Positions 16,266 to 24,091 of a stretch of DNA of 34,252 nt are shown piece by piece (the first letter of the stretch is position 1; each line of letters starts with the position of its first letter). Made by a program: the position numbers and the translations under genes. The notes beneath the pieces were generated by a model, which saw only the letters and a list, made by a program, of their open reading frames with translations, was not told where the DNA came from and did no database searches. The DNA comes from Aerophototrophica crusticola (lineage in GTDB: Bacteria; Pseudomonadota; Alphaproteobacteria; Azospirillales; Azospirillaceae), in NCBI GenBank assembly GCA_001939945.1, contig MOEB01000045.1, forward strand, positions 1-34,252, given 5' to 3'.

Positions 16266-17536
16266 CCGTCCTCATGGGCAGCCTCGGCGTGCTGCTCCTC
16301 ATCGGCGTGCCGGTCGCCTTCGCGCTGCTGGGCGCCTCGCTGCTGACCCTCATGGTGCTGGACATCCCCCTGGTGGTGGCGTTCCAGCAGATGGCGGCGG
16401 GGATGAACATCTTCGCCCTGATCGCCATCCCCTTCTTCGTCTTCGCCGGCGACTTGATGCACCATGCCGGCATCGCCCGGCGCATCGTCCAGGTGGCGGA
16501 CGCCGTCCTGGGCCGCACCCGCGGCGGGCTGGGGCAGGTGAACGTAGGCGCCAGCATGCTGTTCGGCGCCGTGTCCGGCTCCGCCATCGCCAGCGTCTCC
16601 GCCCTGGGCTCCACCCTCATGCCCATGATGAAGGAGAAGGGGTACGACGCGGACTACGCCGTCAACGTCACCACCACGGCGGCCATCACCGGCCTGCTGA
16701 TCCCGCCGTCGCACAACATGATCATCTACGCGGCGGCCGCCGGCGTGGGCGTCTCGGTGAACGAGCTGTTCCTGGCCGGCGTCATCCCCGGCATCCTGAC
16801 CGGCGGCCTGCTGATGGTCGCGGCCTGGCTGGTCGCGGTGAAGCGCGGCTACCCGCGCGGGCAGTTCCCGGGCTGGCGGGCCTTCGGCCTTGCCCTGGCG
16901 GCCGCCCTGCCGGGCCTGACGACCGCGCTGATCATCTTCATCGGCGTGCTGGCCGGCCTGTTCACGCCGACGGAATCCTCCGCCGTCGCGGTGATCTACA
17001 CGGTGATCGTGGCCGCCTTCGTCTACCGCTCCATGGGGCGGGAGGGCTTCTTCGCCGCCGTCACCGGGGCGGTGCGCACCACGGCCATGGTGATGCTGAT
17101 CATCGGCGCCGCCGGCACCTTCGGCTGGCTGGTGGCGCTGCTGGAGGCGCCGGCCCAGCTCGCCGCCCTGATCCAGTCCCTGTCCGACAACCCCATCGTG
17201 GTGATGCTGGTCATCAACCTGATGCTGCTGATCCTGGGCACCTTCATGGACATGGCACCGCTGATCGTCATCGGCACGCCCATCTTCCTGCCGGTGGCCC
17301 AGGCGGTGGGCGTGGACCCCGTGCATTTCGGCATCATCATGATGCTGAACCTGGGCATCGGGCTGGTCACGCCGCCGGTGGGGTCGGTCCTGTTCGTGGG
17401 CGCCGCCATCGGCAGGATCAAGGTGGAGCAGGCGGTGAAGACCATCTGGCCCTTCTACCTGGCCCTGGCCGCGTCGCTGGCGCTGATCACCTACGTGCCC
17501 TACCTGTCCCTGGCCCTGCCGCAGCTCAGCCGCTGA
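16256..17536 (+). CDS. dctM: TRAP transporter large permease (DctM family)
   Basis: The large permease of the TRAP system, probably Na+-coupled, has 426 aa and about 12 membrane segments. ATG 16256 overlaps the end of dctQ; an upstream extension to 16091 would run wholly within dctQ and is spurious. Family motifs include LIAIPFFVFAGDLMHHAGIARR, FGAVSGSAIASVSALGS, TTTAAITGLLIPPSHNMI, FTPTESSAVAVIYT and MLNLGIGLVTPPVGSVLFV. The next gene, pectate lyase, begins 20 bp downstream, which links uptake and depolymerisation in one transcript. Confidence 0.94.
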   Translation: MELTVLMGSLGVLLLIGVPVAFALLGASLLTLMVLDIPLVVAFQQMAAGMNIFALIAIPFFVFAGDLMHHAGIARRIVQVADAVLGRTRGGLGQVNVGASMLFGAVSGSAIASVSALGSTLMPMMKEKGYDADYAVNVTTTAAITGLLIPPSHNMIIYAAAAGVGVSVNELFLAGVIPGILTGGLLMVAAWLVAVKRGYPRGQFPGWRAFGLALAAALPGLTTALIIFIGVLAGLFTPTESSAVAVIYTVIVAAFVYRSMGREGFFAAVTGAVRTTAMVMLIIGAAGTFGWLVALLEAPAQLAALIQSLSDNPIVVMLVINLMLLILGTFMDMAPLIVIGTPIFLPVAQAVGVDPVHFGIIMMLNLGIGLVTPPVGSVLFVGAAIGRIKVEQAVKTIWPFYLALAASLALITYVPYLSLALPQLSR

Positions 17537-17556
17537 CCGCCGGGAGGAGAGACCCC

Positions 17557-19338
17557 ATGACCCCCCGCCTTGTTCCGATCGCCGGCGATCGTGACCGATC
17601 AACGGCGCCCTCAGACGCCGGGCGCCGCCATCCGGCGGCTTGGCTTACGCGGGCATGGGCCCGCGGGCCGGCGGTCGCCGGCCTCCAAGCGCAAGGGCCG
17701 TTGGCCCATGCGCTTGGCCCCACCCGCCGCGCGGTGCTGGGCGCCGCCCTGGTGCTGTCCGCCGCCCTGCTGCCGATGCCGTCCCTGGCCGCGGCGGACC
17801 CGGCGCTGCGGCAGCAGGCGCTGGACACCATGCGCAAGGCCACCCGCTTCATGACGGAGAAGGTGGCCTACCAGGGCGGCTATGTCTGGTCCTACCTGCC
17901 GGACATGTCCCGCCGCTGGGGGGAGATCGAGGCCACCCCCACCATGGTCTGGATCCAGCCCCCCGGCACGGCCACCGTGGGCCATGTCTTCCTGGACGCG
18001 TACAACGCCACGGGCGACGAGTCCTACTACAAGGCGGCGGAGCAGGTGGCCGGCGCCCTCATCAAGGGCCAGCACCCGGCGGGCGGCTGGAACTATGTGG
18101 TGGATTTTGCCGGGGAAGAGGCGCTGAAGAAGTGGTACGCCACGGTCGGCGCCAACGCCTGGCGGCTGGAGGAATTCCAGCACTATTACGGCAACGCCAC
18201 CTTCGACGACGCGGGCACGGCCGAGTCCTCGCAGTTCCTGCTGCGCATGTATGTGGCGAAGAAGGACCCCAAGTACCGCCCGGCCCTGGACAAGACGATC
18301 CGCTTCGTCCTGGACAGCCAGTACCCCAACGGCGGCTGGCCGCAGCGCTTCCCCTTCGCGGAACAGGCGTCCCTGCACGGCAAGCCGGACTATACCCGCT
18401 ACATCACCTTCAACGACGACGTGGCGGCGGAGAACATCAAGTTCCTGATCATGGTCTACCAGGCGCTGGGCGACCGCACGGTGCTGGACGCCGTGCGCCG
18501 GGGCATGGACATCTTCACGGTGACCCAGCAGAAGGCCCCCCAGGCGGGCTGGGCCCTGCAATACACCCCGGACCTGCAGCCGGCCGGCGCCCGCAGCTAT
18601 GAGCCGAAGGCCCTGGTGACCCACACCACGGCGGCCAACATCGGCCAGCTGATGGATTTCTACCAGCTCACCGGCGACCCGAAGTACCTGGCGCCCATCC
18701 CGGCGGCCCTGGACTGGCTGGAGAGGGTGAAGCTGCCCGCGGACCAGGTGAAGAACAACCGGACCCACCCGACCTTCATCGAGATCGGCACCGACCGTCC
18801 GCTCTATGTCCACCGCCGCGGCTCCAACGTGGTGAACGGCGAGTATTACGTGGACTACGATCTCAAGAACACCATCACCCACTACTCCAGCACCCGGGCC
18901 GTGGACCTGGCGGGCCTGCGCAAGCGGTATGAGGCGCTGAAGGCCACCCCGCCGGCGGAGGCCGCCCGCAACTCGCCGCTGAAGGCGGAAGGGATCGTCG
19001 GCCTGCCCCGGTATTTCTCCCTCCGCCCCATCGAGGTGTCCGACCTGAACAGCGACGCCGCCAGCGCGGCGGAGAAGCAGTCGGACGCGGCCAAGGTGAA
19101 GGAAGTGGTCGGCGCCCTGAACGCGGAGGGCTGGTGGCCCAGCGAGCTGCGGGCCGTCAGCAATCCCTATGTGGGCCCCGGCAACAAGACGCCGGAACCC
19201 GGCGACTTCTCCCAGACCCGCGTCGGCGACCGCACCGACACCTCTCCCTACATCACCGACACGCCCGCCATCGGCATCTCCACCGGCCTGTTCGTGCAGA
19301 ACATGGCGACGCTGCTGGGGTATGTGGCGAAGGAGTGA
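17557..19338 (+). CDS. Pectate lyase (PL10-like family), secreted
   Basis: This enzyme cleaves de-esterified polygalacturonate by beta-elimination, giving unsaturated ends that KduI and KduD process. At 593 aa it is long. The lyase part shows NGGWPQRFPF, RYITFNDDVAAENIKFL, GWALQYTPDLQPAGARSYEPKALVT and FIEIGTDRPLYVHRRGSN, which resemble PL10/PelA-type pectate lyases. ATG 17557 has an excellent GGAGGAGAG site, but about 53 residues of odd sequence precede the signal-like R-R-A-V-L-G-A-A-L-V-L-S-A-A-L-L-P. The corresponding DNA is dense in inverted repeats, including a 15-bp hairpin at 17685-17717. A later start near 17701-17734 would give a normal signal peptide. A last-gene position in the uxaC operon is inferred. 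Confidence 0.87.
   Translation: MTPRLVPIAGDRDRSTAPSDAGRRHPAAWLTRAWARGPAVAGLQAQGPLAHALGPTRRAVLGAALVLSAALLPMPSLAAADPALRQQALDTMRKATRFMTEKVAYQGGYVWSYLPDMSRRWGEIEATPTMVWIQPPGTATVGHVFLDAYNATGDESYYKAAEQVAGALIKGQHPAGGWNYVVDFAGEEALKKWYATVGANAWRLEEFQHYYGNATFDDAGTAESSQFLLRMYVAKKDPKYRPALDKTIRFVLDSQYPNGGWPQRFPFAEQASLHGKPDYTRYITFNDDVAAENIKFLIMVYQALGDRTVLDAVRRGMDIFTVTQQKAPQAGWALQYTPDLQPAGARSYEPKALVTHTTAANIGQLMDFYQLTGDPKYLAPIPAALDWLERVKLPADQVKNNRTHPTFIEIGTDRPLYVHRRGSNVVNGEYYVDYDLKNTITHYSSTRAVDLAGLRKRYEALKATPPAEAARNSPLKAEGIVGLPRYFSLRPIEVSDLNSDAASAAEKQSDAAKVKEVVGALNAEGWWPSELRAVSNPYVGPGNKTPEPGDFSQTRVGDRTDTSPYITDTPAIGISTGLFVQNMATLLGYVAKE
17577..17590. repeat. 14-bp perfect palindrome GATCGCCGGCGATC
   Basis: The palindrome lies 20 bp inside the annotated 5' end of the pectate lyase frame, and a further GATC follows at 17597-17600. 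It may be chance in GC-rich DNA or part of the inverted-repeat cluster that continues to 17717. No function is known. Confidence 0.4.
17685..17717 (+). repeat. Strong 15-bp hairpin within the 5' part of the pectate lyase frame
   Basis: The left arm 17685-17699 (CCAAGCGCAAGGGCC) and right arm 17703-17717 (GGCCCATGCGCTTGG) pair with one mismatch around a 3-nt loop. The hairpin sits just upstream of the codons for the likely signal peptide. It could be a palindromic repeat element, an attenuator or a ribosome-blocking structure. Confidence 0.55.
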
Positions 19339-19392
19339 GGCATCCGCCGCCGTTGGCTGCCATGGATTTCGACAGGCTGAACGGCGCCGTCC

Positions 19393-19527
19393 CGTCCCCT
19401 CTCCCAGGGGGAGGGGGACAGGGAGAGGGGAGGCCAGACCAGGACAGCAGGACCCTATCCGCAGGTTCCCCCTTCCGGGGAGAGGACAACCCCTCTCCCT
19501 GTCCCTCCCCCTCTGGGGGAGGGGACG
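19393..19527. repeat. Large imperfect inverted repeat (38-bp arms) between pectate lyase and carboxylesterase
   Basis: Arm 19393-19430 begins CGTCCCCTCTCCCAGGGGGA. Arm 19490-19527 is its reverse complement with about three differences over 38 bp, separated by 59 nt. Each arm itself contains CCC/GGG symmetry. A partial third copy stands at 34228-34252, so this is a dispersed intergenic repeat. It may form a long hairpin that ends or stabilises the operon transcript. The rest of 19339-19616 shows no gene. Confidence 0.65.
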
Positions 19528-19590
19528 CCCTGGTGGCGTTCGGCCCTGGTTCCCTGCCTGCATCCGTTCCCTCGTAAGACTAAAGTCCCA

Positions 19591-19606
19591 CTTTCGAATT
19601 CGAAAG
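19591..19606. promoter_or_regulatory. 16-bp perfect palindrome at the carboxylesterase ribosome-binding site
   Basis: CTTTCGAATTCGAAAG is fully symmetric. Its right end overlaps the AAAGG Shine-Dalgarno sequence, which lies about 9 nt before ATG 19617. It could be a protein-binding operator or an RNA hairpin sequestering the ribosome site. It is unlike the TGACACCGGT sites. Confidence 0.45.
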
Positions 19607-19616
19607 GTACGCCGCC

Positions 19617-21206
19617 ATGTCGCATGACCTCGACCGCCGGGACCTGCTGAAGGGCGCCGCAGGCCTGCTCGCCGCCTCAAGCCTGCTGGCCACGCCCGCC
19701 CTGGGCAAGGCGGCGGACGCGGTGGCGACCACCGCCCATGGCAAGGTGCGCGGCGCCACCCTGGACGGGGTGCATGTGTTCAAGGGCATCCGCTATGGCG
19801 CCGACACGGCCCCGCGCCGCTTCATGGCGCCCGAGGCGCCGAAGCGCTGGTCCGGCGTGCTGGACGCGCTGGAGTACGGCCCGGCCAGCCCCCAGCGGGG
19901 CGACAAGGAGAAGGCCAGCGAGGATTGCCTGTTCCTGAACGTCTGGACCCCCGCCCTGCGGGACGGGGCCAAGCGGCCGGTGATGTTCTACATCCATGGC
20001 GGCGCCTATTCCGGCGGGTCCGGCTCCAGCGCTCTCTATGACGGGACGAAGCTCTGCAAGCGGGGCGACGTGGTGGTGGTCACGGTGAACCACCGGCTGA
20101 ACGCCTTCGGCTACCTCTACCTTGCCCGGCTGGCGGGGGAGGAGATGGCGGACAGCGGCAATGCCGGCCAGCTCGACCTGATCCTGGCCCTGAGATGGGT
20201 GCAGGAGAACATCCGGGAGTTCGGCGGCGACCCGGACAACGTGATGGTCTTCGGCCAGTCCGGCGGCGGGGCCAAGATCGCAACCATGATGGCCATGCCG
20301 GCCGCCAAGGGCCTGTTCCACCGCGCCGCGACCATGAGCGGCCAGCAGCTCACCGCCTCCGGCCCGCTGAACGCCACAAAGCGCGCCACCACCTACCTCA
20401 CCGCCCTGGGCCTGGCGCCGGAACGGGCGGCAGAGGCCCGCACCCTGCCGGTGGAGAAGCTGGTGGCGGCGCTGTCCGCCACCGACCCGGTGATCGGGGC
20501 CGGCGGCGTCTATTTCGGGCCGGTGCTGGATGAGCGGCACCTGACCCGCCACCCCTTCTACCCGGATGCCCCGCCCCAGTCCGCCCACATCCCCATGATC
20601 ATCGGCAATACCAGGGGGGAGACGCGGAACCTGATCGGCGCCGGCGACCCCACCACCTTCGACCTGCGGTGGGAGGATCTGCCGGCCCGCCTGGCCCAGC
20701 ACATGCGGGTGGACATCCTGCCGGAAGTGGTGGTGGCGGAATACCGCAAGCTCTACCCGGCCTTGAGCCCGTCAGACGTGTTCTTTGCCGCCACCACGGC
20801 AGGCCGGTCCTGGCGCGCCGCGGTGGTGGAGGCGGAGCTGCGGGCCCAGCAGGGTTCCCCTGTCTACGCCTACCAGTTGGATTGGGGCTCCCCCAAGGAC
20901 GGCGGCAAGTGGGGCGCGCCGCACACGCTGGACATCCCCCTGGTGTTCGGCACCCTGGATGCGCCGGAAAGCATCACCGGCACCGCGCCGGATGCCGTTT
21001 CCGTCTCCACCCAGATGATGGACGCCTTCCTGGCCTTCGCCCGCACCGGCAACCCCAGCCACAAGGGCATCCCGGAGTGGAAGCCCTATACCCTGCCCAA
21101 CCGGGAGACGTTGGTGGTCAACGCCACCTCTGCCCTGGTGAACGACCCCCGCGGGGCCGAGCGGGCCCTGTTCGCCAAGGTGCCGTTCATCCAGCAGGGG
21201 ACGTGA
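19617..21206 (+). CDS. Tat-exported type B carboxylesterase
   Basis: This secreted serine esterase has 529 aa. The N-terminus LDRRDLLKGAAGLLAASSLLATPALG is a twin-arginine signal. The type B carboxylesterase signature EDCLFLNVW is at 102-110, the oxyanion HGGA at 127-130, and the nucleophile Ser215 in FGQSGGGAK. A likely catalytic His lies in GAPHTLDIPLVFG. The family hydrolyses varied esters. Next to pectate lyase it may remove methyl, acetyl or feruloyl groups from pectin, which is inference. It may have its own control through the palindrome at 19591, since an inverted repeat separates it from the lyase. The gene ends 10 bp before the stop of the convergent quinone reductase gene. Confidence 0.88.
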   Translation: MSHDLDRRDLLKGAAGLLAASSLLATPALGKAADAVATTAHGKVRGATLDGVHVFKGIRYGADTAPRRFMAPEAPKRWSGVLDALEYGPASPQRGDKEKASEDCLFLNVWTPALRDGAKRPVMFYIHGGAYSGGSGSSALYDGTKLCKRGDVVVVTVNHRLNAFGYLYLARLAGEEMADSGNAGQLDLILALRWVQENIREFGGDPDNVMVFGQSGGGAKIATMMAMPAAKGLFHRAATMSGQQLTASGPLNATKRATTYLTALGLAPERAAEARTLPVEKLVAALSATDPVIGAGGVYFGPVLDERHLTRHPFYPDAPPQSAHIPMIIGNTRGETRNLIGAGDPTTFDLRWEDLPARLAQHMRVDILPEVVVAEYRKLYPALSPSDVFFAATTAGRSWRAAVVEAELRAQQGSPVYAYQLDWGSPKDGGKWGAPHTLDIPLVFGTLDAPESITGTAPDAVSVSTQMMDAFLAFARTGNPSHKGIPEWKPYTLPNRETLVVNATSALVNDPRGAERALFAKVPFIQQGT

Positions 21207-21216
21207 GGCACGGCCT

Positions 21217-22029
21217 TCAGGGTTGGCCCGGCGGCACCTGGGGCGGGTCGCCGGGCTGGAGAAGGTGGATACGGGTCCCGGCCTCGCCGCGGCCCAACCC
21301 TTCCTTCAGCGATTGCTGCCCGTCATAGTGCCCGCCATTCTGCCGGCGGTAGGGGATCGGCTCTTCCGTGAACAGGCCGCGCAGGCGGGCCCGGTAACGT
21401 CCGGCCTCGACCTGCCAGCGCTCCGGCGTCAGGTGGCCGGCCTGGTAGATGACGAAGGGTTCCAGCACCGCCATCCCGGGATAGAACAGGGTCCCGTGCT
21501 GGATGGGCCAGAGCACGTCGTGCAGCGCCCCGTTGACGCCGCGGTCGGTGTAGTGGGCTTCCCGCCCGCCGACCGTCATGGAAACCAGGGCCCGCCGGCC
21601 CAGCAGGGTGCCCTCGCCATAGCGGTCACCCCAGCGCTCGCCCCCATGCTGCCCGACCCCATAGGCGAAGCCATAGGCATAGACCCGCTCGAACCAGCCC
21701 TTCAGGATGGCGGGCATGGAGAACCACCACAGGGGGAATTGCAGGATCACCGCGTCGGCCCACAGCAGCTTCTCCTGCTCAGCCACTACGTCCTCCCTCT
21801 GCGACCCGCCCAGGAAGGCGTGCTTGGACTCGCGGCCGTAGAACATCCTCTCCGGGTTCTCCCGGTCGTGGAAGTCGCCGCCGTCCGCCACGGCCTTCCA
21901 GCCCATGGCATACAAGTCCGACACCTGCACCTGGTGTCCCAGGTCGCGCAGGCTTTCCACCGCCAAGTCCTTCAAGGCGCCGTTCAGCGACTTCGGCTCC
22001 GGATGGGCGTGGATGATGAAGACGTTCAT
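21217..22029 (-). CDS. NAD(P)H dehydrogenase (quinone)/flavodoxin-fold oxidoreductase
   Basis: This 270-residue protein belongs to the NQO1/MdaB/KefF-like flavodoxin-fold family, reducing quinones or other electrophiles with NAD(P)H and FMN or FAD. Seen features are IIHAHPEPKSLNGAL at the N-terminus (flavin phosphate loop), ADAVILQFPLWWFSMPAILKGWFERV, and YGVGQHGGERWGDRYGEG with LLGRRALVSMTVGG. Its C-terminus runs longer than the core, ending in a proline- and glycine-rich tail. It is divergent from a LysR gene, the common arrangement where the LysR controls the reductase. It has no evident role in pectin breakdown. Confidence 0.87.
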   Translation of the reverse strand: MNVFIIHAHPEPKSLNGALKDLAVESLRDLGHQVQVSDLYAMGWKAVADGGDFHDRENPERMFYGRESKHAFLGGSQREDVVAEQEKLLWADAVILQFPLWWFSMPAILKGWFERVYAYGFAYGVGQHGGERWGDRYGEGTLLGRRALVSMTVGGREAHYTDRGVNGALHDVLWPIQHGTLFYPGMAVLEPFVIYQAGHLTPERWQVEAGRYRARLRGLFTEEPIPYRRQNGGHYDGQQSLKEGLGRGEAGTRIHLLQPGDPPQVPPGQP

Positions 22030-22155
22030 GGGTTTGGCTCCAGGAACTGGGGAATGGGAAGGGGCGGTGCCCCCCCCGGCCCCGCCTGCCCCTGGAGTTG
22101 AGGTCGGGCCCTGGCATCCTTGAAATCGTCATGCATGCGTGCTGCTATCACCTGC

Positions 22156-23076
22156 ATGGATGGCAACATCGACCTGAACCTGCTCCTCGCCCTGGACGCT
22201 TTGCTGGCGGAACGCAACGTCACCCGCGCCGCAAAGCGGTTGAACCTCAGCCAGCCGGCCCTCTCGGCCCGGCTGGCGCGGCTGCGCGACCTGTTCGGCG
22301 ACCCGCTGCTGCTCCCCGCCCAGCGGGGCATGATCCCCACCCAGCGGGCGTTGGAATTGCAAGAGCCCCTGCACCGGGCACTGGAGGAGGTGCGCGGCGT
22401 CCTGCTGGCTGGGGCCCGCTTCGACCCGGCCGGGGCGGCGCTGACCATCTCCGTCGCCGCCAGCGACTATGGACAGTATGCGGCGCTGCTGCCCCTCTCC
22501 GAGGCCCTGGCGCGGGAGGCTCCGGGGCTGCGGCTGGCCCTCCGGGCGTTGGACGCTGCCAGTTTGGTCGCACAGATGGAGCGGGGTGAGGTGGATTTGG
22601 CGCTGATGACGCCGGAAATCGCGCCGGACCAGCTCCGCCTGCGGGTCCTGTTCAGGGAACGATACGTCGCCATCGTGCGGCGGGGCCATCCGGGGGTGGG
22701 GCCTGTGTTGGACCTGGACACCTATTGCGCGCTGGAGCACGTCATCGTCTCCCCCGCCGGGGGCGGCTTCACGGGACCGGCCGACGCGGCGCTGGCCGCC
22801 CACGGCCGCTCCCGCCGCGTGGTCCTGTCCGCCCCGAACTTCCTGGTCGTGCCAGAGATCGTCGCCCGCTCCGACCGGGTGGCGCTGGTGCCGGAACGGA
22901 TCGCGCGCGACCGTGCCGACCGGTTGCTGGTGCTGGACCCCCCGGTCCCGGTTCCCGGCTTCAGCCTGGCCATGGCCTGGCACGACCGCGCCACCGACCA
23001 CCCCGCCCAGCGCTGGCTGCGGGCGCGGCTCCTGGCGCTGTGCCAGGGTGGGCTTGCCGCATCGGCGGACGCTTGA
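22156..23076 (+). CDS. LysR-family transcriptional regulator
   Basis: This 306-aa DNA-binding activator or repressor begins NIDLNLLLALDALLAERNVTRAAKRLNLSQPALSARLARLRDLFGDPLL, a standard LysR winged helix with HTH near residues 22-41. The effector domain follows, with VAASDYGQYAALLP and VDLALMTPE. I chose ATG 22156, since LysR proteins usually start about 5 residues before D-L-N-L-L. ATG 22135 and TTG 22120 are in-frame alternatives, and none has a strong ribosome-binding site. It is divergently transcribed from the quinone reductase gene across 126 bp, so it probably controls that gene. It converges on a small ORF with 17 bp between stops. Confidence 0.9.
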   Translation: MDGNIDLNLLLALDALLAERNVTRAAKRLNLSQPALSARLARLRDLFGDPLLLPAQRGMIPTQRALELQEPLHRALEEVRGVLLAGARFDPAGAALTISVAASDYGQYAALLPLSEALAREAPGLRLALRALDAASLVAQMERGEVDLALMTPEIAPDQLRLRVLFRERYVAIVRRGHPGVGPVLDLDTYCALEHVIVSPAGGGFTGPADAALAAHGRSRRVVLSAPNFLVVPEIVARSDRVALVPERIARDRADRLLVLDPPVPVPGFSLAMAWHDRATDHPAQRWLRARLLALCQGGLAASADA

Positions 23077-23093
23077 CGGTCAGGGACGCGCCC

Positions 23094-23273
23094 TCAACCC
23101 CGTCGCACCTGCGTCACCACCCGCACGGAGCACAGCCGCGTGCCGGCGCCGGCGCGGCCGCCCTTGCGGATGCCCTCCAGCGCCTGGCGGACCATGTCCT
23201 GCAAATCCTGCTTGCCGGGGACGGCCACCTCGCGGCGGACGATGGTCTGGACGGTGATGCCGCGGGCTGCCAT
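23094..23273 (-). CDS. Small ORF coupled to eda, hypothetical (59 aa)
   Basis: The ATG lies 11 nt after the eda stop and the frame encodes MAARGITVQTIVRREVAVPG, then KQDLQDMVRQALEGIRKG and a basic tail ending QVRRG. Predicted secondary structure is strand, helix, strand. Strong GC at third codon positions and tight spacing support translation. I recognise no family. Its place behind eda suggests co-expression with KDPG cleavage. Confidence 0.5.
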   Translation of the reverse strand: MAARGITVQTIVRREVAVPGKQDLQDMVRQALEGIRKGGRAGAGTRLCSVRVVTQVRRG

Positions 23274-23284
23274 GACTGGGACCC

Positions 23285-23920
23285 TCAGGCCTGGGGGGCG
23301 GGGGAAAAGGCGGCGGCGGCCCGGGCGTTGGCCGCGATCGCGTCCCAGTCACCTGCCTTCAGCAGCGCGGGCGGGGCGATCCAGGTGCCGCCCACGGCCA
23401 CCACGTTCTTGAGCGCCAGGTAAGACGGCACCTTGTCCTTGCTGATCCCGCCGGTGGGGCAGAAGCGGGCGTGGGGCAGGGGGCCGGCGATGGCCTGCAG
23501 CGTGCCGACGCCGCCATACTGCTCCGCCGGGAACAGCTTCAGCACCTCGAACCCGTCGGACAGCCGGTCGATGCACTCGCTGGGGGTGGCGACACCCGGC
23601 AGGACCGGCACGCCGGACCCCAGCAGGGCCGGCACCAGCCGGGCAGGCGTGCCGGGGCTGACCAGGAACCTGGCCCCGGCGCCCAGGGCCCGGTCCACGT
23701 CCGCCGGGGACAGGATGGTGCCGGCGCCCACGGTCAGGCCCGGGATCTCCGCCATCCGGCGGATCGCCTCCACCGCGGCAGGCGTGCGCAAGGTGATCTC
23801 CGCCGTCCTGATCCCGGCTTCCACCAGCACCTCGCCCAGTCGGCCCGCATCCTCCGCCCGGTCGATGACCAGCACGGGAACGACGGGGGAGGCGGTGAGC
23901 AGGTTGAGGAAGTCGGTCAT
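23285..23920 (-). CDS. eda: KDPG/KHG aldolase (2-dehydro-3-deoxy-phosphogluconate aldolase)
   Basis: Eda splits 2-keto-3-deoxy-6-phosphogluconate into pyruvate and glyceraldehyde-3-phosphate, the last step of this pathway. The 211-aa length is typical. Catalytic Glu41 lies in AEITLRT (with Arg45 for substrate), the Schiff-base Lys128 in VLKLFPAE, and FCPTGGISKDKVPSYLAL provides the phosphate-binding loop. GGAG lies 9 nt before the ATG. It is divergent from kdgK and shares with it a 171-bp region carrying two operator copies, so KDG phosphorylation and cleavage are co-regulated. Confidence 0.95.
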   Translation of the reverse strand: MTDFLNLLTASPVVPVLVIDRAEDAGRLGEVLVEAGIRTAEITLRTPAAVEAIRRMAEIPGLTVGAGTILSPADVDRALGAGARFLVSPGTPARLVPALLGSGVPVLPGVATPSECIDRLSDGFEVLKLFPAEQYGGVGTLQAIAGPLPHARFCPTGGISKDKVPSYLALKNVVAVGGTWIAPPALLKAGDWDAIAANARAAAAFSPAPQA

Positions 23921-23954
23921 CTCGGAAGCTCCGGTCCGGGTAGGGATTGGGAAT

Positions 23955-23984
23955 TTGACACCGGTGACATGGACAGCTTATGCA
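23955..23984 (+). promoter_or_regulatory. Candidate promoter of kdgK
   Basis: TTGACA at 23955-23960 is a perfect -35 box and TATGCA at 23979-23984 a weak -10, with an 18-bp spacer, pointing toward kdgK. Operator 5 covers the -35 box and operator 6 the expected start region. Confidence 0.4.
23956..23969. promoter_or_regulatory. LacI-type operator, site 5 (eda/kdgK)
   Basis: TGACACCGGTGACA, identical to the next site 35 bp downstream. It is nearer the eda start (36 bp away) and overlaps a -35-like TTGACA for kdgK. Confidence 0.7.
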
Positions 23985-23990
23985 AGGAGA

Positions 23991-24004
23991 TGACACCGGT
24001 GACA
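23991..24004. promoter_or_regulatory. LacI-type operator, site 6 (eda/kdgK)
   Basis: TGACACCGGTGACA, the second of two identical copies in the divergent eda/kdgK region and 88 bp before the kdgK ATG. Paired sites suggest cooperative binding or separate control of the two promoters. Confidence 0.7.
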
Positions 24005-24091
24005 ACCCCTTTCTGCCCATTCCGGTGGCAGCAGGGGGGCGGGGCCGGTAGGCTTGCCACCAGAAGCGAACGGGTTGGGGGAGGATCGGTC

